64,000 bases of DNA from Actinopolymorpha pittospori (GCF_014873875.1 NZ_JADBEM010000001.1:9858001-9922000), one strand, 5' to 3'; positions 43,178 through 51,801 are shown, counted from the first letter of the stretch. The notes: generated by a model from the sequence alone, not told the origin. A program made the numbers and translations.

Positions 43178-43241
43178 CTAGTGCTGCTAGCTGACGTGGC
43201 AACACTAGCAATGCCGCTGCTCGCCTGTCTAGCGATGCTAG
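43178..43241. promoter_or_regulatory. Two CTAG-type palindromes, TetR operators
   Basis: CTAGTGCTGCTAG at 43178-43190 and CTAGCGATGCTAG at 43229-43241. The second is a perfect dyad (CTAGC-GAT-GCTAG) and overlaps the TAGGAT -10 (43239-43244) of the tetR gene. Each divergent gene has one site near its promoter, as for TetR autoregulation. Confidence 0.65.
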
Positions 43242-43250
43242 GATCGAAGC

Positions 43251-43829
43251 ATGTCGGTGCAGGAACGCAAGGAGCGCGAACGGGCGGACCGCGAACGCCT
43301 CATCTTGGCGACGGCCCGCGAACTCGCCGAGCAGCAAGGCTGGGACGCGGTCACCACCCGCCGGCTCGCCGAGCACATCGAATACAGCCAGCCCGTCCTC
43401 TACAGCCACTTCCGCGGCAAACGCGAGATCATCGGCGCCGTCGCCCTCGAAGGCGCCGCCGAGATGGCCGCGGCGCTGCGGGCCTCGGCCTCCACCGCGG
43501 ACGGCCCGCGCGCCCGGGTCACCCCCCTCGCCCGCGCCTACCTCGACTTCGCCGCACGCAACCCGGCGGTGTACGACGCCATGTTCCAGCTCGACGGCGG
43601 CCTGGCGTTCGCGAAGGCGGCCACCCCCGAACCTCTGAAGGACGCCTTCGCCGCCCTGCTGGTGAGCCTCGGAGAGGTCGCCGGCGACGGCGTCCACCCG
43701 GCGCTGTTCACCGAAGTGTTCTGGGCGTCCCTGCACGGGCTGGCGACCCTGGCCCGGTCGGGACGGCTGCCGCCGCAGGACACCGAGCAGAGGACGGAGC
43801 TGCTGGTGAACCGGCTCGCCGTGCTCTGA
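43251..43829 (+). CDS. TetR-family transcriptional regulator
   Basis: A 192-residue repressor. Helix-turn-helix: RERLILATARELAEQQGWDA, VTTRRLAEHIEYSQPVLYSH then FRGKREII (about residues 14-62). The C-terminal domain (WHG/TetR_C type) has ARAYLDFAARNPAVYDAMFQ. It is divergent from the DUF1772 gene and probably represses it through the CTAG palindromes. The -10 TAGGAT lies six bases before the ATG, indicating a leaderless transcript. Confidence 0.93.
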   Translation: MSVQERKERERADRERLILATARELAEQQGWDAVTTRRLAEHIEYSQPVLYSHFRGKREIIGAVALEGAAEMAAALRASASTADGPRARVTPLARAYLDFAARNPAVYDAMFQLDGGLAFAKAATPEPLKDAFAALLVSLGEVAGDGVHPALFTEVFWASLHGLATLARSGRLPPQDTEQRTELLVNRLAVL

Positions 43830-43993
43830 CGCACCGTCCCGGCGGGCACACAGCCGGGGTCCGCCGCCTGCCCCCACGTTGAGATGCGCCTGGAAGAATC
43901 CGCCGACTCCGCGGACCAGCGCCTCGACGTGGCCGGATCCGGCCGGCGAAGACGTCGTGCGAGCACGGACTGGACCCGCCTAGCGTGCCCTCC

Positions 43994-44950
43994 ATGGATG
44001 AGTACGCAGCCCTTGAGGCCTGGAAGTCGGTCGTCGGTGCGGCCCGAGCCGAGCCGATGAACAAGGTTCACAACCCGATCTGGAAGGTCACGGGCGAGGA
44101 CGGCCGGGAGTGGGTACTCAAGCATCTACCGGAATGGTCACCCGGAGTTGGTCCGGTCGAGGAGTACCGGGTGCTGTGTTACCTGCAGGCCGGTGGACTG
44201 CCCGTGGCAGTGCCAATCGTCACCGATGCCGGGCTGATCGTGCACAACGCCGACAACCTCGGCACCGATCCGAGCGAGAAGCGACCGACTGGCACCCAGG
44301 CGTACGCGCTCATTCCTCTGCTCCCCAACGACCCTGAGCGCCACGAGTCGCCGGAGCTGGCGCACACGATCGGCGACGGCATCGGCCGGCTCGACCGAAT
44401 GCTCGCCGAGTGCCCCTGGCAGGTGACCTCATTCACCGACGACCCCGCGCCGGACATCCTCGGCGATGATTACGCCAAGCTGCCGGCCGAACTGCGTGAC
44501 CTGGTGGATCCCCTGCGAGCCCAGCTCTGGGCCGCGCTCACCGACCTACCCACCCAGCTCACCCACGGCGACTGCAACGCCGGCAACGTCCTCGTACACA
44601 ACGGTCAGGTCACCGGATACATCGACCTCGACCACCTGCCCTACGGCCCACGAGTCCGCGACCTCAGCTACTACCTCGCCAGCCGCCTCCTGGACCACAT
44701 CATCGACGGCGATGCCCATGCCATGGCCGCCGTACTGCGGCACTACGTCGCCGGCTATCACTCGATCCATCCGTTGACCGAACGCGAGTTGGCTGCTGTC
44801 GTACCGCTGCTCCTCACGGCCTCGGTCGGCAGCGCCGGCTGGTGCCTCCACGGTTGGGTGCCCAATCCCACCGGCTACCAAGGAAATCTGCGGACCGTCG
44901 AATGGGTCGTGCAGCGCTACGACGCCCTGGTCAGCGCAGCCGCACTTTGA
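43994..44950 (+). CDS. APH-fold kinase (phosphotransferase family)
   Basis: A 318-residue kinase with complete active-site motifs. ATP-lobe KVTGEDGREWVLKHLPEW near residue 35, catalytic loop THGDCNAGNV near 195, metal loop GYIDLDHLPYGPRVRDL near 210. It resembles the homoserine kinase type II/CotS-like branch. The ATG at 43994 follows TAGCGT by seven bases, a leaderless pattern; the frame also opens at a GTG at 43985. Substrate unknown. Confidence 0.87.
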   Translation: MDEYAALEAWKSVVGAARAEPMNKVHNPIWKVTGEDGREWVLKHLPEWSPGVGPVEEYRVLCYLQAGGLPVAVPIVTDAGLIVHNADNLGTDPSEKRPTGTQAYALIPLLPNDPERHESPELAHTIGDGIGRLDRMLAECPWQVTSFTDDPAPDILGDDYAKLPAELRDLVDPLRAQLWAALTDLPTQLTHGDCNAGNVLVHNGQVTGYIDLDHLPYGPRVRDLSYYLASRLLDHIIDGDAHAMAAVLRHYVAGYHSIHPLTERELAAVVPLLLTASVGSAGWCLHGWVPNPTGYQGNLRTVEWVVQRYDALVSAAAL

Positions 44951-44952
44951 AG

Positions 44953-45339
44953 TCAACGACGGCCGAGCTCGGCGACGAACTTCTTCGGCGCGACGTTGCG
45001 GTAGCTCTCCTCCACCCAGTCGCGCACGAGGTCAAGGTCCGCACCCGCGAGAGGGATCGTCAGCCAGCCCCATTGTCCGAGACCGCTCATCGTCATCGGT
45101 GCGGCACCGCTGAGCGCGACTGCCTGATCGTAGGAGGCCGTGAGCTTCACAGACACAGCCGGCGCGACGGCATCACGCGAGCCGAGCCACAGGAACATCG
45201 GGCCGCGCACGAGTCCGTCCCTTGCGGGCCCAGGCGGATGATCGACCTTGATGACAGCTTGACCCCAGGGGAAGTCCTCGATCGCGCACGGCAGGCCGAG
45301 CGCGAACTTGCGTACCTCATCCCATGCCTGCGCGCTCAT
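44953..45339 (-). CDS. MmcQ/YjbR-family DNA-binding-like protein
   Basis: A 128-residue CyaY-like fold protein. Its pattern is AWDEVRKFALGLPCAIEDFP, WGQAVIKVDH, SVKLTASYDQAVALSGAA and the C-terminal WLTIPLAGADLDLVRDWVEE followed by SYRNVAPKK. This is the usual MmcQ/YjbR order. The role is unknown in the cell. The ATG at 45337-45339 is chosen because family members start with this segment; the frame upstream to 45522 has no homology features. Confidence 0.88.
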   Translation of the reverse strand: MSAQAWDEVRKFALGLPCAIEDFPWGQAVIKVDHPPGPARDGLVRGPMFLWLGSRDAVAPAVSVKLTASYDQAVALSGAAPMTMSGLGQWGWLTIPLAGADLDLVRDWVEESYRNVAPKKFVAELGRR

Positions 45340-45522
45340 TGGTTCTTCCCGCCAGTGGCATCCACGCCGGAAGCGTACATAACCACTCTCGCAAGAGAGC
45401 TGCCAAAGTCGGCCAGGACCCAGCACCAACACCGATGCCGTCTGGGGCCGGTTTCCCGGCCCCAGTGTTGAGCGACGGACAGTACTCGCGAGATGGATCC
45501 GAGCCGAGAGGAGGTCATCCAA

Positions 45523-45654
45523 GTGGCGAACGCAAACGAATCACGTCCGAGGGTGGAGTGGGGAAGCGTCTGCATCGATTGCGGGAATGAGCCCAATGCT
45601 CAGAGCAATATGATGCATTTCGAGATCGCTGTCGACGACCTTGAAGCTAGCTGA
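45523..45654 (+). pseudogene. Internally deleted VOC-family gene, 43 codons
   Basis: GTG with AGGAGG upstream opens ANANESRPRVEWGSVCIDCG then NEPNAQSNMMHFEIAVDDLE and a stop. VEW-SV-IDC and MHFEIAVDDLEA are first- and middle-strand landmarks of VOC proteins that normally lie some 40-60 residues apart. The segment between and all of the second half are lost. Surrounding 45340-45687 has no other gene. Confidence 0.6.
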
Positions 45655-45687
45655 ATGGCTCCGACGCCGCGGCGAGCGGCAAGGTGC

Positions 45688-46077
45688 TTAGCCGCCGGTG
45701 CTTTGGGCGAGTTCGGCCATGGCGTCTTCGACGTCGATGTCGCCCCGCGCCACGGCATCGAGGAGTTGGCGGCGCCTCGTCTGCCGGTCGGCCGGAGGAC
45801 TGGCCACCCCGAGCGCCGTGAGGAGTTCGTCCAGGCGGGCGCGCGCCGTCGGGTAGCTCACCCCCAGGTGGCGTTCGAGTTCCTTGGTGTTGCCGCGGGC
45901 CGCGAGGAACACCCGCAGCAGGTCCCGCTGGGCATCATCGAGCGCACAGAACTCGCAGTGACGGAAGTGGCCGCGTACCTCCGTGTCGCAGTGGTCGCAG
46001 TGCAGCCCCGAGACCGACAGCGGTGCCTGGCAGGTGGGGCATGCGCTCGGAGGTGTGTGATGGACCGGCGTCGCCAT
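45688..46077 (-). CDS. DUF2089-family zinc-ribbon/HTH regulator-like protein
   Basis: A 129-residue protein. The zinc ribbon has four Cys: CPTCQAPLSVSGLHCDHC, followed by the HCEFCALDDAQRDLLRVFLA segment. A helix-turn-helix region follows (GNTKELERHLGVSYPTARAR). The C-terminus (RRRQLLDAVARGDIDVEDAM) is a SHOCT-like helical pair. Members sit beside DUF4097 adhesin genes, as here (4-base gap), and probably regulate them. The start is four bases before the next gene's stop on the minus strand. Confidence 0.87.
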   Translation of the reverse strand: MATPVHHTPPSACPTCQAPLSVSGLHCDHCDTEVRGHFRHCEFCALDDAQRDLLRVFLAARGNTKELERHLGVSYPTARARLDELLTALGVASPPADRQTRRRQLLDAVARGDIDVEDAMAELAQSTGG

Positions 46078-46081
46078 CGCC

Positions 46082-46900
46082 TCAGCCCACCCGGACCGCG
46101 AGTTCGGCGAGATTGCCGTCGATCTCGAGACGCGCGGTTCCGTCGCCGAGCGCCCACTCGCCGCGGCCGACCTTGTTCAGTCGTTGGTCGATGTCGTACT
46201 CCGCCGGGCATCGCGCGGTGACCCGAACGTCGGAGTCGGGCGAGAGTACGACGGTGACGTTGCCGGCGTTGGCGTCGATCCGGGACTCGCCTTCGGTCAG
46301 TTTGGCCTCCACCCGGACATCTCCCACGTTGAGCTGCGCGTGGAAGGGTCCGCCGACTCCGCGAACCAGCGCGTCGCCGCCGTTGAGCTCCAGATGCAGG
46401 TGGGCGTTCCCCGGTACGACGAGGAGTGTGTCGTCGCCTACCTGGCCCTCCACGTGCACGTTGTCGCCGTCCCGGTTCACCTTGCCCCGATGCGGGCCCT
46501 CGAACCAGACGTCGTCGGTGCCCTCCTCACCGGCGATCTCGATCGTTCCGGCCGCGTTCAGGCTGACGTGAACGCGCAGTGCCGCAAGGGCCGCCGAACC
46601 GGAGGGATCCTCGTCGGCAGGCTCGTGGTCGGTGGGCATCGAAGCAGGGGGCCAGGGAGCGGGGGTCATCGGCGCGGTGGGGGGCTCGGGCGGCGTCGAC
46701 GGGACGGGCACCGGTGGAACGGGCACCGGTGGAGCAGGCACCGGGTCGACCACGCCGGCCGTAGCCGCGGGCGACGGCGGGTTGCTCGGGTTCACCTGCT
46801 GACTCGGGTCCAGTGCCGCCAGCTCGCGCTCGGCTTCCTCAGGCGAGAGCTCACCTCGCGCGACTCTCTCCAGAACTGATCTCTGCTGCGCAATAGTCAT
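46082..46900 (-). CDS. DUF4097-like beta-helix protein with SHOCT-like N-terminus
   Basis: A 272-residue protein. An N-terminal SHOCT-like helix pair (SVLERVARGELSPEEAEREL) is followed by a long Pro/Val linker (about 30-95), then repeats of the type LHLELNGGDALVRGVGGPFH, GDVRVEAKLTEGESRIDANA, GNVTVVLSPDSDVRVTARCP, which form a beta-helix-like domain. The linker contains PVPVPPVPVPS repeats. There is no signal peptide, so location is unclear. It is cotranscribed with the DUF2089 gene. Function unknown; envelope stress roles are proposed for the family by context only. Confidence 0.8.
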   Translation of the reverse strand: MTIAQQRSVLERVARGELSPEEAERELAALDPSQQVNPSNPPSPAATAGVVDPVPAPPVPVPPVPVPSTPPEPPTAPMTPAPWPPASMPTDHEPADEDPSGSAALAALRVHVSLNAAGTIEIAGEEGTDDVWFEGPHRGKVNRDGDNVHVEGQVGDDTLLVVPGNAHLHLELNGGDALVRGVGGPFHAQLNVGDVRVEAKLTEGESRIDANAGNVTVVLSPDSDVRVTARCPAEYDIDQRLNKVGRGEWALGDGTARLEIDGNLAELAVRVG

Positions 46901-47134
46901 GACAGGTAGTAAAGCGTCACTTCTCAGAATGTCAACGTCTGACGCCCGGAACTTGCCATCTTGATAACCGGCGAGCCGCCACCGCGAACCGCGGCACGAG
47001 CGATGGTCGGTCCATCAGCGACGACCAGGAGCTCAGTGGATGAGGAACCTCGACCATGAAGAGGACCTGTGTGGTGCGTGTCGACCGGGGTCGGCGCGCG
47101 TCCAATGGTGAGGTTGGGTGTGGTGCTCGGCGGC

Positions 47135-47647
47135 TCAGTCCAGCCAGGCAACGTCGTCGACGTGGGTGGTGAACTGTACGGACTGCCAGTCGGCTCGGGT
47201 TGCCGTGCTGTCGTCAGGCAGGGAGATGACGATGCGTCGTCCGTCGACGACTCGCACGAGGTTGCCGGCGATCCCTGGACCGCAGGGGTGGTCGTTGTTG
47301 GCGGCATCGTCGACGCAGATGTGGACCTGTCGACTGGTGTCCGCGGCGGCGTCCTCAGCGGCCTCGACGCTGATCAGGCTCTTGTCGGGTCGGCCCTTGG
47401 CGTTGGTGCCGTACCCGAAGCTGTCGGCGATGTCGTAGCCGACTGGCAGGTCGACAGGAATGGCTACTGGCGCACCTCGGTCGACACCGAGCTGCGTGCG
47501 CGCGCTGTCGCCAAACAGCCACCACGGTGCCACGCCCGCGGCGATGAGCAGCACGCCGAGCAGGAGCCCGAGCCAGCCGATGCCGCCAGTGAGAGTCGGC
47601 CGGACGGCTCGACTCTTGGGTGGCTCCAAGCGGGTGCTCGCGTTCAC
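47135..47647 (-). CDS. Membrane-anchored TTHVDDVAWLD-family protein, copy D
   Basis: A 170-residue member of the five-copy family. Membrane helix about residues 22-45 (IGWLGLLLGVLLIAAGVAPW), followed by RTQLGVDRGAPVAIPVDLPVG, a Cys pair VHICVDDAANNDHPCGP and the end WQSVQFTTHVDDVAWLD, the most diverged C-terminus (Asn-Lys becomes Asp-Asp, last His becomes Asp). The GTG at 47645-47647 lies six bases after CATGAT, and CTGCCATGATCGCGCC is shared with copy C. It is 120 bases from copy E. Function unknown. Confidence 0.75.
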   Translation of the reverse strand: MNASTRLEPPKSRAVRPTLTGGIGWLGLLLGVLLIAAGVAPWWLFGDSARTQLGVDRGAPVAIPVDLPVGYDIADSFGYGTNAKGRPDKSLISVEAAEDAAADTSRQVHICVDDAANNDHPCGPGIAGNLVRVVDGRRIVISLPDDSTATRADWQSVQFTTHVDDVAWLD

Positions 47648-47767
47648 GGCGCGATCATGGCAGACCGCGGGCCCGACGAGAGGCGGAACGGGAAGGCTCG
47701 ACGTTCCGCCGCTCTCTCTGCACCCGTCACCTGTACGGATCTCGTGCGGCGCCCGTCCTGGGACAGT

Positions 47768-48286
47768 TCAGCGCAGCCAGGTCACCTTGTTGAGGTCGGT
47801 GGTGAGCTCGACGGACATCCATTGGTCGAGAGTGGCCGTTGGTGGGTACTCGGCCCACATGACCAGGCGGGTCTGGCCCATGGTTCGTTCCACGTGCCGC
47901 ACCGTCGGAGGTGCAGCACACGCGCGGACGGGATCGTCAACACGCTGCGCACACAACACGACGGTTGCAGGCACACTCGCCGGTGCCGCCCCAGGGATTG
48001 GGCCGAATCGGGTGGAACGCACGTCCGCGATGCCGTCCTCACCGACCGAGGTCGAGTACTCATATGGAGCCTCATAGCCGGCCGGAAGCCGAACCGGCAG
48101 AGGCAGGGCGACACCTTCCGCCGAAGCGAGCTGAGCTGCGACGTACTCGCGACTGGCCGGGCGCGGTCCGCTGTCAACGGTCAGAAGGTCGCCGGCGAAC
48201 CAGACCAGCCCCCAACCGACAACTGCAGTCCCCACGGCCGAAGCGATCCAGGTGGAGTGGGGTACACGTCGGCGGGCCAGAGTCAT
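47768..48286 (-). CDS. Membrane-anchored TTDLNKVTWLR-family protein, copy E
   Basis: A 172-residue member of the family. N-terminus TLARRRVPHSTW and helix IASAVGTAVVGWGLVWFAGD, then SREYVAAQLASAEGVALPLP, VRLPAGYEAPYEYSTSVG, a Cys pair VVLCAQRVDDPVRACAA and the end QWMSVELTTDLNKVTWLR. It is closest to copy C, sharing RRRVPHS, AGDLLTVD, SREYV and VELTTDLNKV. The ATG at 48284-48286 lies six bases after AAAGAT and is preferred over the longer frame to 48367. Function unknown. Confidence 0.75.
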   Translation of the reverse strand: MTLARRRVPHSTWIASAVGTAVVGWGLVWFAGDLLTVDSGPRPASREYVAAQLASAEGVALPLPVRLPAGYEAPYEYSTSVGEDGIADVRSTRFGPIPGAAPASVPATVVLCAQRVDDPVRACAAPPTVRHVERTMGQTRLVMWAEYPPTATLDQWMSVELTTDLNKVTWLR

Positions 48287-48461
48287 GGCGTGATCTTTCC
48301 AGGCCGCGAGCCAGGTGGTGCGCGAACTCGACACAGCGGGCCGGCGGGAGACCATGCCCGAGACCACAGTTCGCGCCAGCGGTTTCCCGTTCGGTTGGCG
48401 CGTACGTGTCAGCCACCTTGCACATGGGGCCAGTGCTGTTCGAAAGGCAGGCCCTCGCGCC

Positions 48462-48467
48462 TACCCT
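48462..48467 (+). promoter_or_regulatory. Putative -10 element (TACCCT)
   Basis: TACCCT lies exactly six bases before the ATG at 48474. It fits TANNNT and the leaderless spacing repeated in this window. Confidence 0.4.
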
Positions 48468-48473
48468 GCCGAC

Positions 48474-48770
48474 ATGGGCTGGCGGTGGTCCAACTCGAAG
48501 TATCTACTCCGATGGACATTCAGCAAGCCCGGCCGCGTCCTCCAGGTGACCTTGTGGGGCGCCACAGAGGTAGCAGGAGAGATGATCAGCCTGTACTACT
48601 ACTCTTGGCCGTGGTGGCGTATCCCTCTCGGCCTGGCGATCTGGTTCATCGGCACCCTTGGCCTGCTGAGCACGCTGCCGACTCCCCCTTACGGCCCAAG
48701 CACGGGCAAGCACCGTGCAGGAACTGGCCCGGCCACCAACCCACCGCCGGAACCACCACCGTCCCGCTGA
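48474..48770 (+). CDS. Small membrane protein, 98 residues
   Basis: The protein has YLLRWTFSKPGRVLQVTLWG, a helix region WWRIPLGLAIWFIGTLGLLS (about 48-70), and a Pro-rich tail with PTPPYGPSTGKHRAG. One clear membrane helix, the rest polar. It is divergent from copy E of the family (187 bases between the starts) and may share its regulation. No family recognised. The preferred start follows a -10-like hexamer; the frame extends upstream to 48315. Confidence 0.5.
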   Translation: MGWRWSNSKYLLRWTFSKPGRVLQVTLWGATEVAGEMISLYYYSWPWWRIPLGLAIWFIGTLGLLSTLPTPPYGPSTGKHRAGTGPATNPPPEPPPSR

Positions 48771-48976
48771 CCTGCACATGAAACCGCGCGCCAGCGTCCG
48801 CGCCCCCTGCGATCACGCCTGCCACGAGACCACCGAGGTGCCGCAGAAGCCCGATCGCGCCTTTTGAGGCTCGCGTTCTCGATATAAAGTCGCGTCGGTC
48901 GTCGACCCTTAGGACGCTCGACAATTTGTTCACTCCGAGCATTTGGGCGGAGGAATACTTATATGGGCATGTTTAC

Positions 48977-50629
48977 ATGTTTACCCTACATACTTCTGCG
49001 GGTGTGGTAGAGGAATACCGTTCCAACGGTTGGTGGCGGGACACCGGCCTCACCACCGATCTTCGGAAGTGGCGGGACGGGACTCCCGATGCGGTAGCGA
49101 TCGACGCCTTCACATCGGAGGGGCAGCGAACGACCATCACCTACCGTGAGTACGCGCACCTGGTGGAAAGATTCGCCGGAGCGCTGTACGAGCTCGGGGT
49201 CAGGCCGGGACAGGTTGTGGCCATGCAGCTGCCGAACTGGTGGCAGGCCTGTGCCCTGTATCTCGCGGCAGCCCGGCTTCGCGCCGTGATCGCTCCGGTC
49301 ATGACGACGATTCGTCGCCGCGAACTCGAGCGGCTTCTCTCACGTGTGGGGGCCAGCGTGTTCGTGACCGTCGACCGGTGGGACGGCTTCGACCACGCCG
49401 ACTTGGCGCGATCGGTCGTCCCGGATCTGCCTGGACCGTGCAGGCTCGTCGTCCTTGGCCAGGTTGAATCCGACCTCGAGATCGATTTCGGTGAGTCCTT
49501 TGAGGCCACACCGTGGGAGCAGCGGCATCCGGTCGCGTTGGATGACGCCGTGGAGGACCCGGACGCGGTATTCATCGTCCTTTTCACGTCGGGGACCTCG
49601 GGGGAACCCAAAGGAGTCTTGGGAACGCAGAACACGTGGTACGCGGGCTGCTTGGGAGTGATCGAAGCCGAGTCGATCAACGAAACGGACGCCAGTTTCA
49701 CCCCGAACAGCACGATGTACAGCCTCGGACTTGGTTTTTCCGTGTGCATCCCGCTGATTACCGGGGCTCGCGCCATCCTGCTGGATTCCTGGTCGGGTGC
49801 GGCGGGGCTGGCGGTGCTCGAGCAGGCACGGGTCGCGGTCATGATGGCCGGGGCGAGGTACTACGACGAACTGGTGGCCGCGGCGGCGGAGCGTCCCACC
49901 CCGTTGCCGTCGCTGCGCGTCATCGCCGCCACCGGCACCAAGATTCCCGGCCGGCTGGTGAAGAGCGTGATTGCGGCCTTCGGAATCGGCCTTCGTGCGG
50001 AGTGGGGCATGACCGAGTGCGGTTGTGCGGCCATGACCAGGGCCGATGACCCGATCGACTGGGCGCTACAGAGCGACGGGCGACCTTTTCCCGGCTACGA
50101 GTTCGACATTCGCTCCGATACTCCGGTCACTCCGGAGCAGCCGGGTCGGCTTTTCGTTCGTGGTCCCGCGGTGTGCCTGGCCACCGCCCGTGGGAAGGAC
50201 GACCAGCTGACCGTGATCAGCGAGGATGACGACGGCTGGTACGACACCGGCGATCTCGCGACCCGTGACGGGCACGGCGGAATTCGACTGATGGGAAGGG
50301 TCGCCGACCGGATCGGCAAGGGATTCATGATTCCGGTCGCCGATGTGGAAGACCAGTTGATGCGACATCCCGCCGTTGCGGACGTCGCCGTGGTCGGCTA
50401 CCTCGACGAACACGATTTCGAGCTCGCCTGCGCCGTGATCACGGTCCGAGGCGAAACCACACCGACCCTGGACGAGCTGCGCGCGTACCTCGCCGAGCAA
50501 GGCATGACGGAGTGGTATCTGCCCACCCGGCTCGAACGACTGGACGAATTGCCAAAGACATCGACCGGAAAGATTCGAAAAGAGGCGCTGCGGTCCTGGC
50601 TGAACGCGGACCTGGAGCACCCCTCATGA
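48977..50629 (+). CDS. AMP-dependent acyl-CoA synthetase/ligase
   Basis: A 550-residue adenylate-forming enzyme. Core motifs: FIVLFTSGTSGEPKGVLGTQ (P-loop-like), the Tyr in STMYSLGLGFSVCIPL, the GMTECG motif, YDTGDLATRDGHGGI, and GRVADRIGKGFMIPVADVED; the final catalytic Lys is in LPKTSTGKIRKEAL. It activates a carboxylate as an acyl-adenylate and then a thioester. The short-chain aryl/alicyclic type (cyclohexanecarboxylate-CoA ligase-like) is suggested by the N-terminal part. The ATG at 48977 is used; no partner pathway gene is present, so the substrate is unknown. The first 60 bases are unusually AT-rich. Confidence 0.88.
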   Translation: MFTLHTSAGVVEEYRSNGWWRDTGLTTDLRKWRDGTPDAVAIDAFTSEGQRTTITYREYAHLVERFAGALYELGVRPGQVVAMQLPNWWQACALYLAAARLRAVIAPVMTTIRRRELERLLSRVGASVFVTVDRWDGFDHADLARSVVPDLPGPCRLVVLGQVESDLEIDFGESFEATPWEQRHPVALDDAVEDPDAVFIVLFTSGTSGEPKGVLGTQNTWYAGCLGVIEAESINETDASFTPNSTMYSLGLGFSVCIPLITGARAILLDSWSGAAGLAVLEQARVAVMMAGARYYDELVAAAAERPTPLPSLRVIAATGTKIPGRLVKSVIAAFGIGLRAEWGMTECGCAAMTRADDPIDWALQSDGRPFPGYEFDIRSDTPVTPEQPGRLFVRGPAVCLATARGKDDQLTVISEDDDGWYDTGDLATRDGHGGIRLMGRVADRIGKGFMIPVADVEDQLMRHPAVADVAVVGYLDEHDFELACAVITVRGETTPTLDELRAYLAEQGMTEWYLPTRLERLDELPKTSTGKIRKEALRSWLNADLEHPS

Positions 50630-50676
50630 CGGTTTCGGACGGGTCAGCAGCACTGTTCCAAGCTCCGGCGCCATGC

Positions 50677-50721
50677 GGAGCCAACGAGGGGACTTGAACC
50701 CCTGACCGCCCACGACAAGTC
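50677..50721 (-). repeat. tRNA-Thr-like 3' half, left direct repeat (att-like)
   Basis: The minus strand reads CTTGTCGTGGGCGG, then AGGGGTTCAAGTCCCCT (T-arm) and CGTTGGCTCC (acceptor 3' strand). The same sequence, with changes, lies at 62274-62320 in the same orientation. The T-arm is perfect here. The 5' half, D-arm and clear anticodon stem are missing, so this is not a gene. It is probably a fragment left by integration into a tRNA-Thr gene. Confidence 0.6.
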
Positions 50722-51000
50722 CCCCCAATGATCATGTTTGGGCGTCTCCTGGCGAACGCGAGGATTTTGCCTGAAAGGGATACCTGTCCCGTGACGTCCG
50801 GTTGAGGAGGTCTGTGCGCACCAGACCCCCGGCATCGTGCCCTATCGGCTGTGGCTCCCATTGACACATATGCCGACGCATGTGAGCCTCTTCCCACGAT
50901 GCGGGAAGCTGTGCAGTGCGCCCATCCAGCTGGCTTCTGTGACTCTGCGTCTGTGTGGCGGTGACCTTTGCGAGGTGGGCGTCGGATACCAGGAGGCGAT

Positions 51001-51801
51001 TTGTCGGTTCTGCACTACGTGCGTCGATCCCTGCCCACGCGCGCCCTGATGGTTTCTCTTGGCACCGTCCTACTGGCGACCTTTGCGCTCGGGGGCGTCG
51101 CGTCCGCACACGGATCGGTGGTCGCACCGGCCTCGCGCAACTATGGCTGCTTTCAGCGCTGGGGCGACGACCACCAAGCGCCGGAAATGCGGACCAAAGA
51201 CCCGATGTGCTACCAGGCGTGGCGCACCAACCCCGCCGCCATGTGGAACTGGAACGGTCTGTACCGGGAGAACCTGGCCGGTAATTTCAGGGGAGGTATC
51301 CCTGATGGCACGCTGTGTAGCGGTGGTCACGCGGAGAACGGTCGCTATGACGCACTCGACAAGGTTGGACGATGGGTCACCACCCCGGTGTCGAACAACT
51401 TCCGGGTTCGGCTCTTCGACCAAGCCAGCCACGGCGCCGACTTCATCCGGGTGTACGTGACACGCCAGGGATTCGACGCTCTGAAGCAGCCGCTGCGGTG
51501 GAGTGATCTGGAGCTGGTCGGGCAGATTGGCAACACGCCGGCGTCCAAGTGGGATCAGGCCGGGCGAGGGGTGTCCATCGACGTCCCTGCCAGCGCGCCG
51601 GGCCGTACCGGGCAGCACATCGTCTACACCGTGTGGCAGGCGAGTCACCAGGATCAGGCGTACTTCCTGTGCAGCGATGTGAACTTCTCCGGTGGCTCGG
51701 GTAAGTCTGCGTCCGTCCAGCCCGAAACCGACGAGGGGCATTCCGCTTCAGTTCTGGACCGAATTGTCCAAACGGTAAGTGCATGGCTCCCGTCAACTTA
51801 A
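51001..51801 (+). CDS. Lytic polysaccharide monooxygenase (AA10) with signal peptide
   Basis: A 266-residue secreted copper enzyme. Signal peptide 1-36 (SLGTVLLATFALGGVASA), cut to leave His37 in AHGSVVAPASRNYG as the catalytic N-terminal His. The second His is in LCSGGHAENGRYDALD, and late aromatic/Phe residues (QAYFLCSDVNF) close the histidine brace. AA10 enzymes cleave chitin or cellulose oxidatively. The TTG at 51001 is chosen because AGGAGG lies at 50991-50996. The C-terminal tail after about 235 is Ser/Asp-rich and has no binding domain. The 3' end abuts an IS605-type element. Confidence 0.93.
   Translation: MSVLHYVRRSLPTRALMVSLGTVLLATFALGGVASAHGSVVAPASRNYGCFQRWGDDHQAPEMRTKDPMCYQAWRTNPAAMWNWNGLYRENLAGNFRGGIPDGTLCSGGHAENGRYDALDKVGRWVTTPVSNNFRVRLFDQASHGADFIRVYVTRQGFDALKQPLRWSDLELVGQIGNTPASKWDQAGRGVSIDVPASAPGRTGQHIVYTVWQASHQDQAYFLCSDVNFSGGSGKSASVQPETDEGHSASVLDRIVQTVSAWLPST

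Noticed and set aside
47069..48781. 570-codon plus frame over family copies D and E
   Set aside because: It overlaps two genes with conserved C-terminal motifs on the other strand, and its composition is not protein-like.
50677..50721. A functional tRNA gene
   Set aside because: Only the T-arm and acceptor 3' strand are present; the D-arm, anticodon stem and 5' half are missing.
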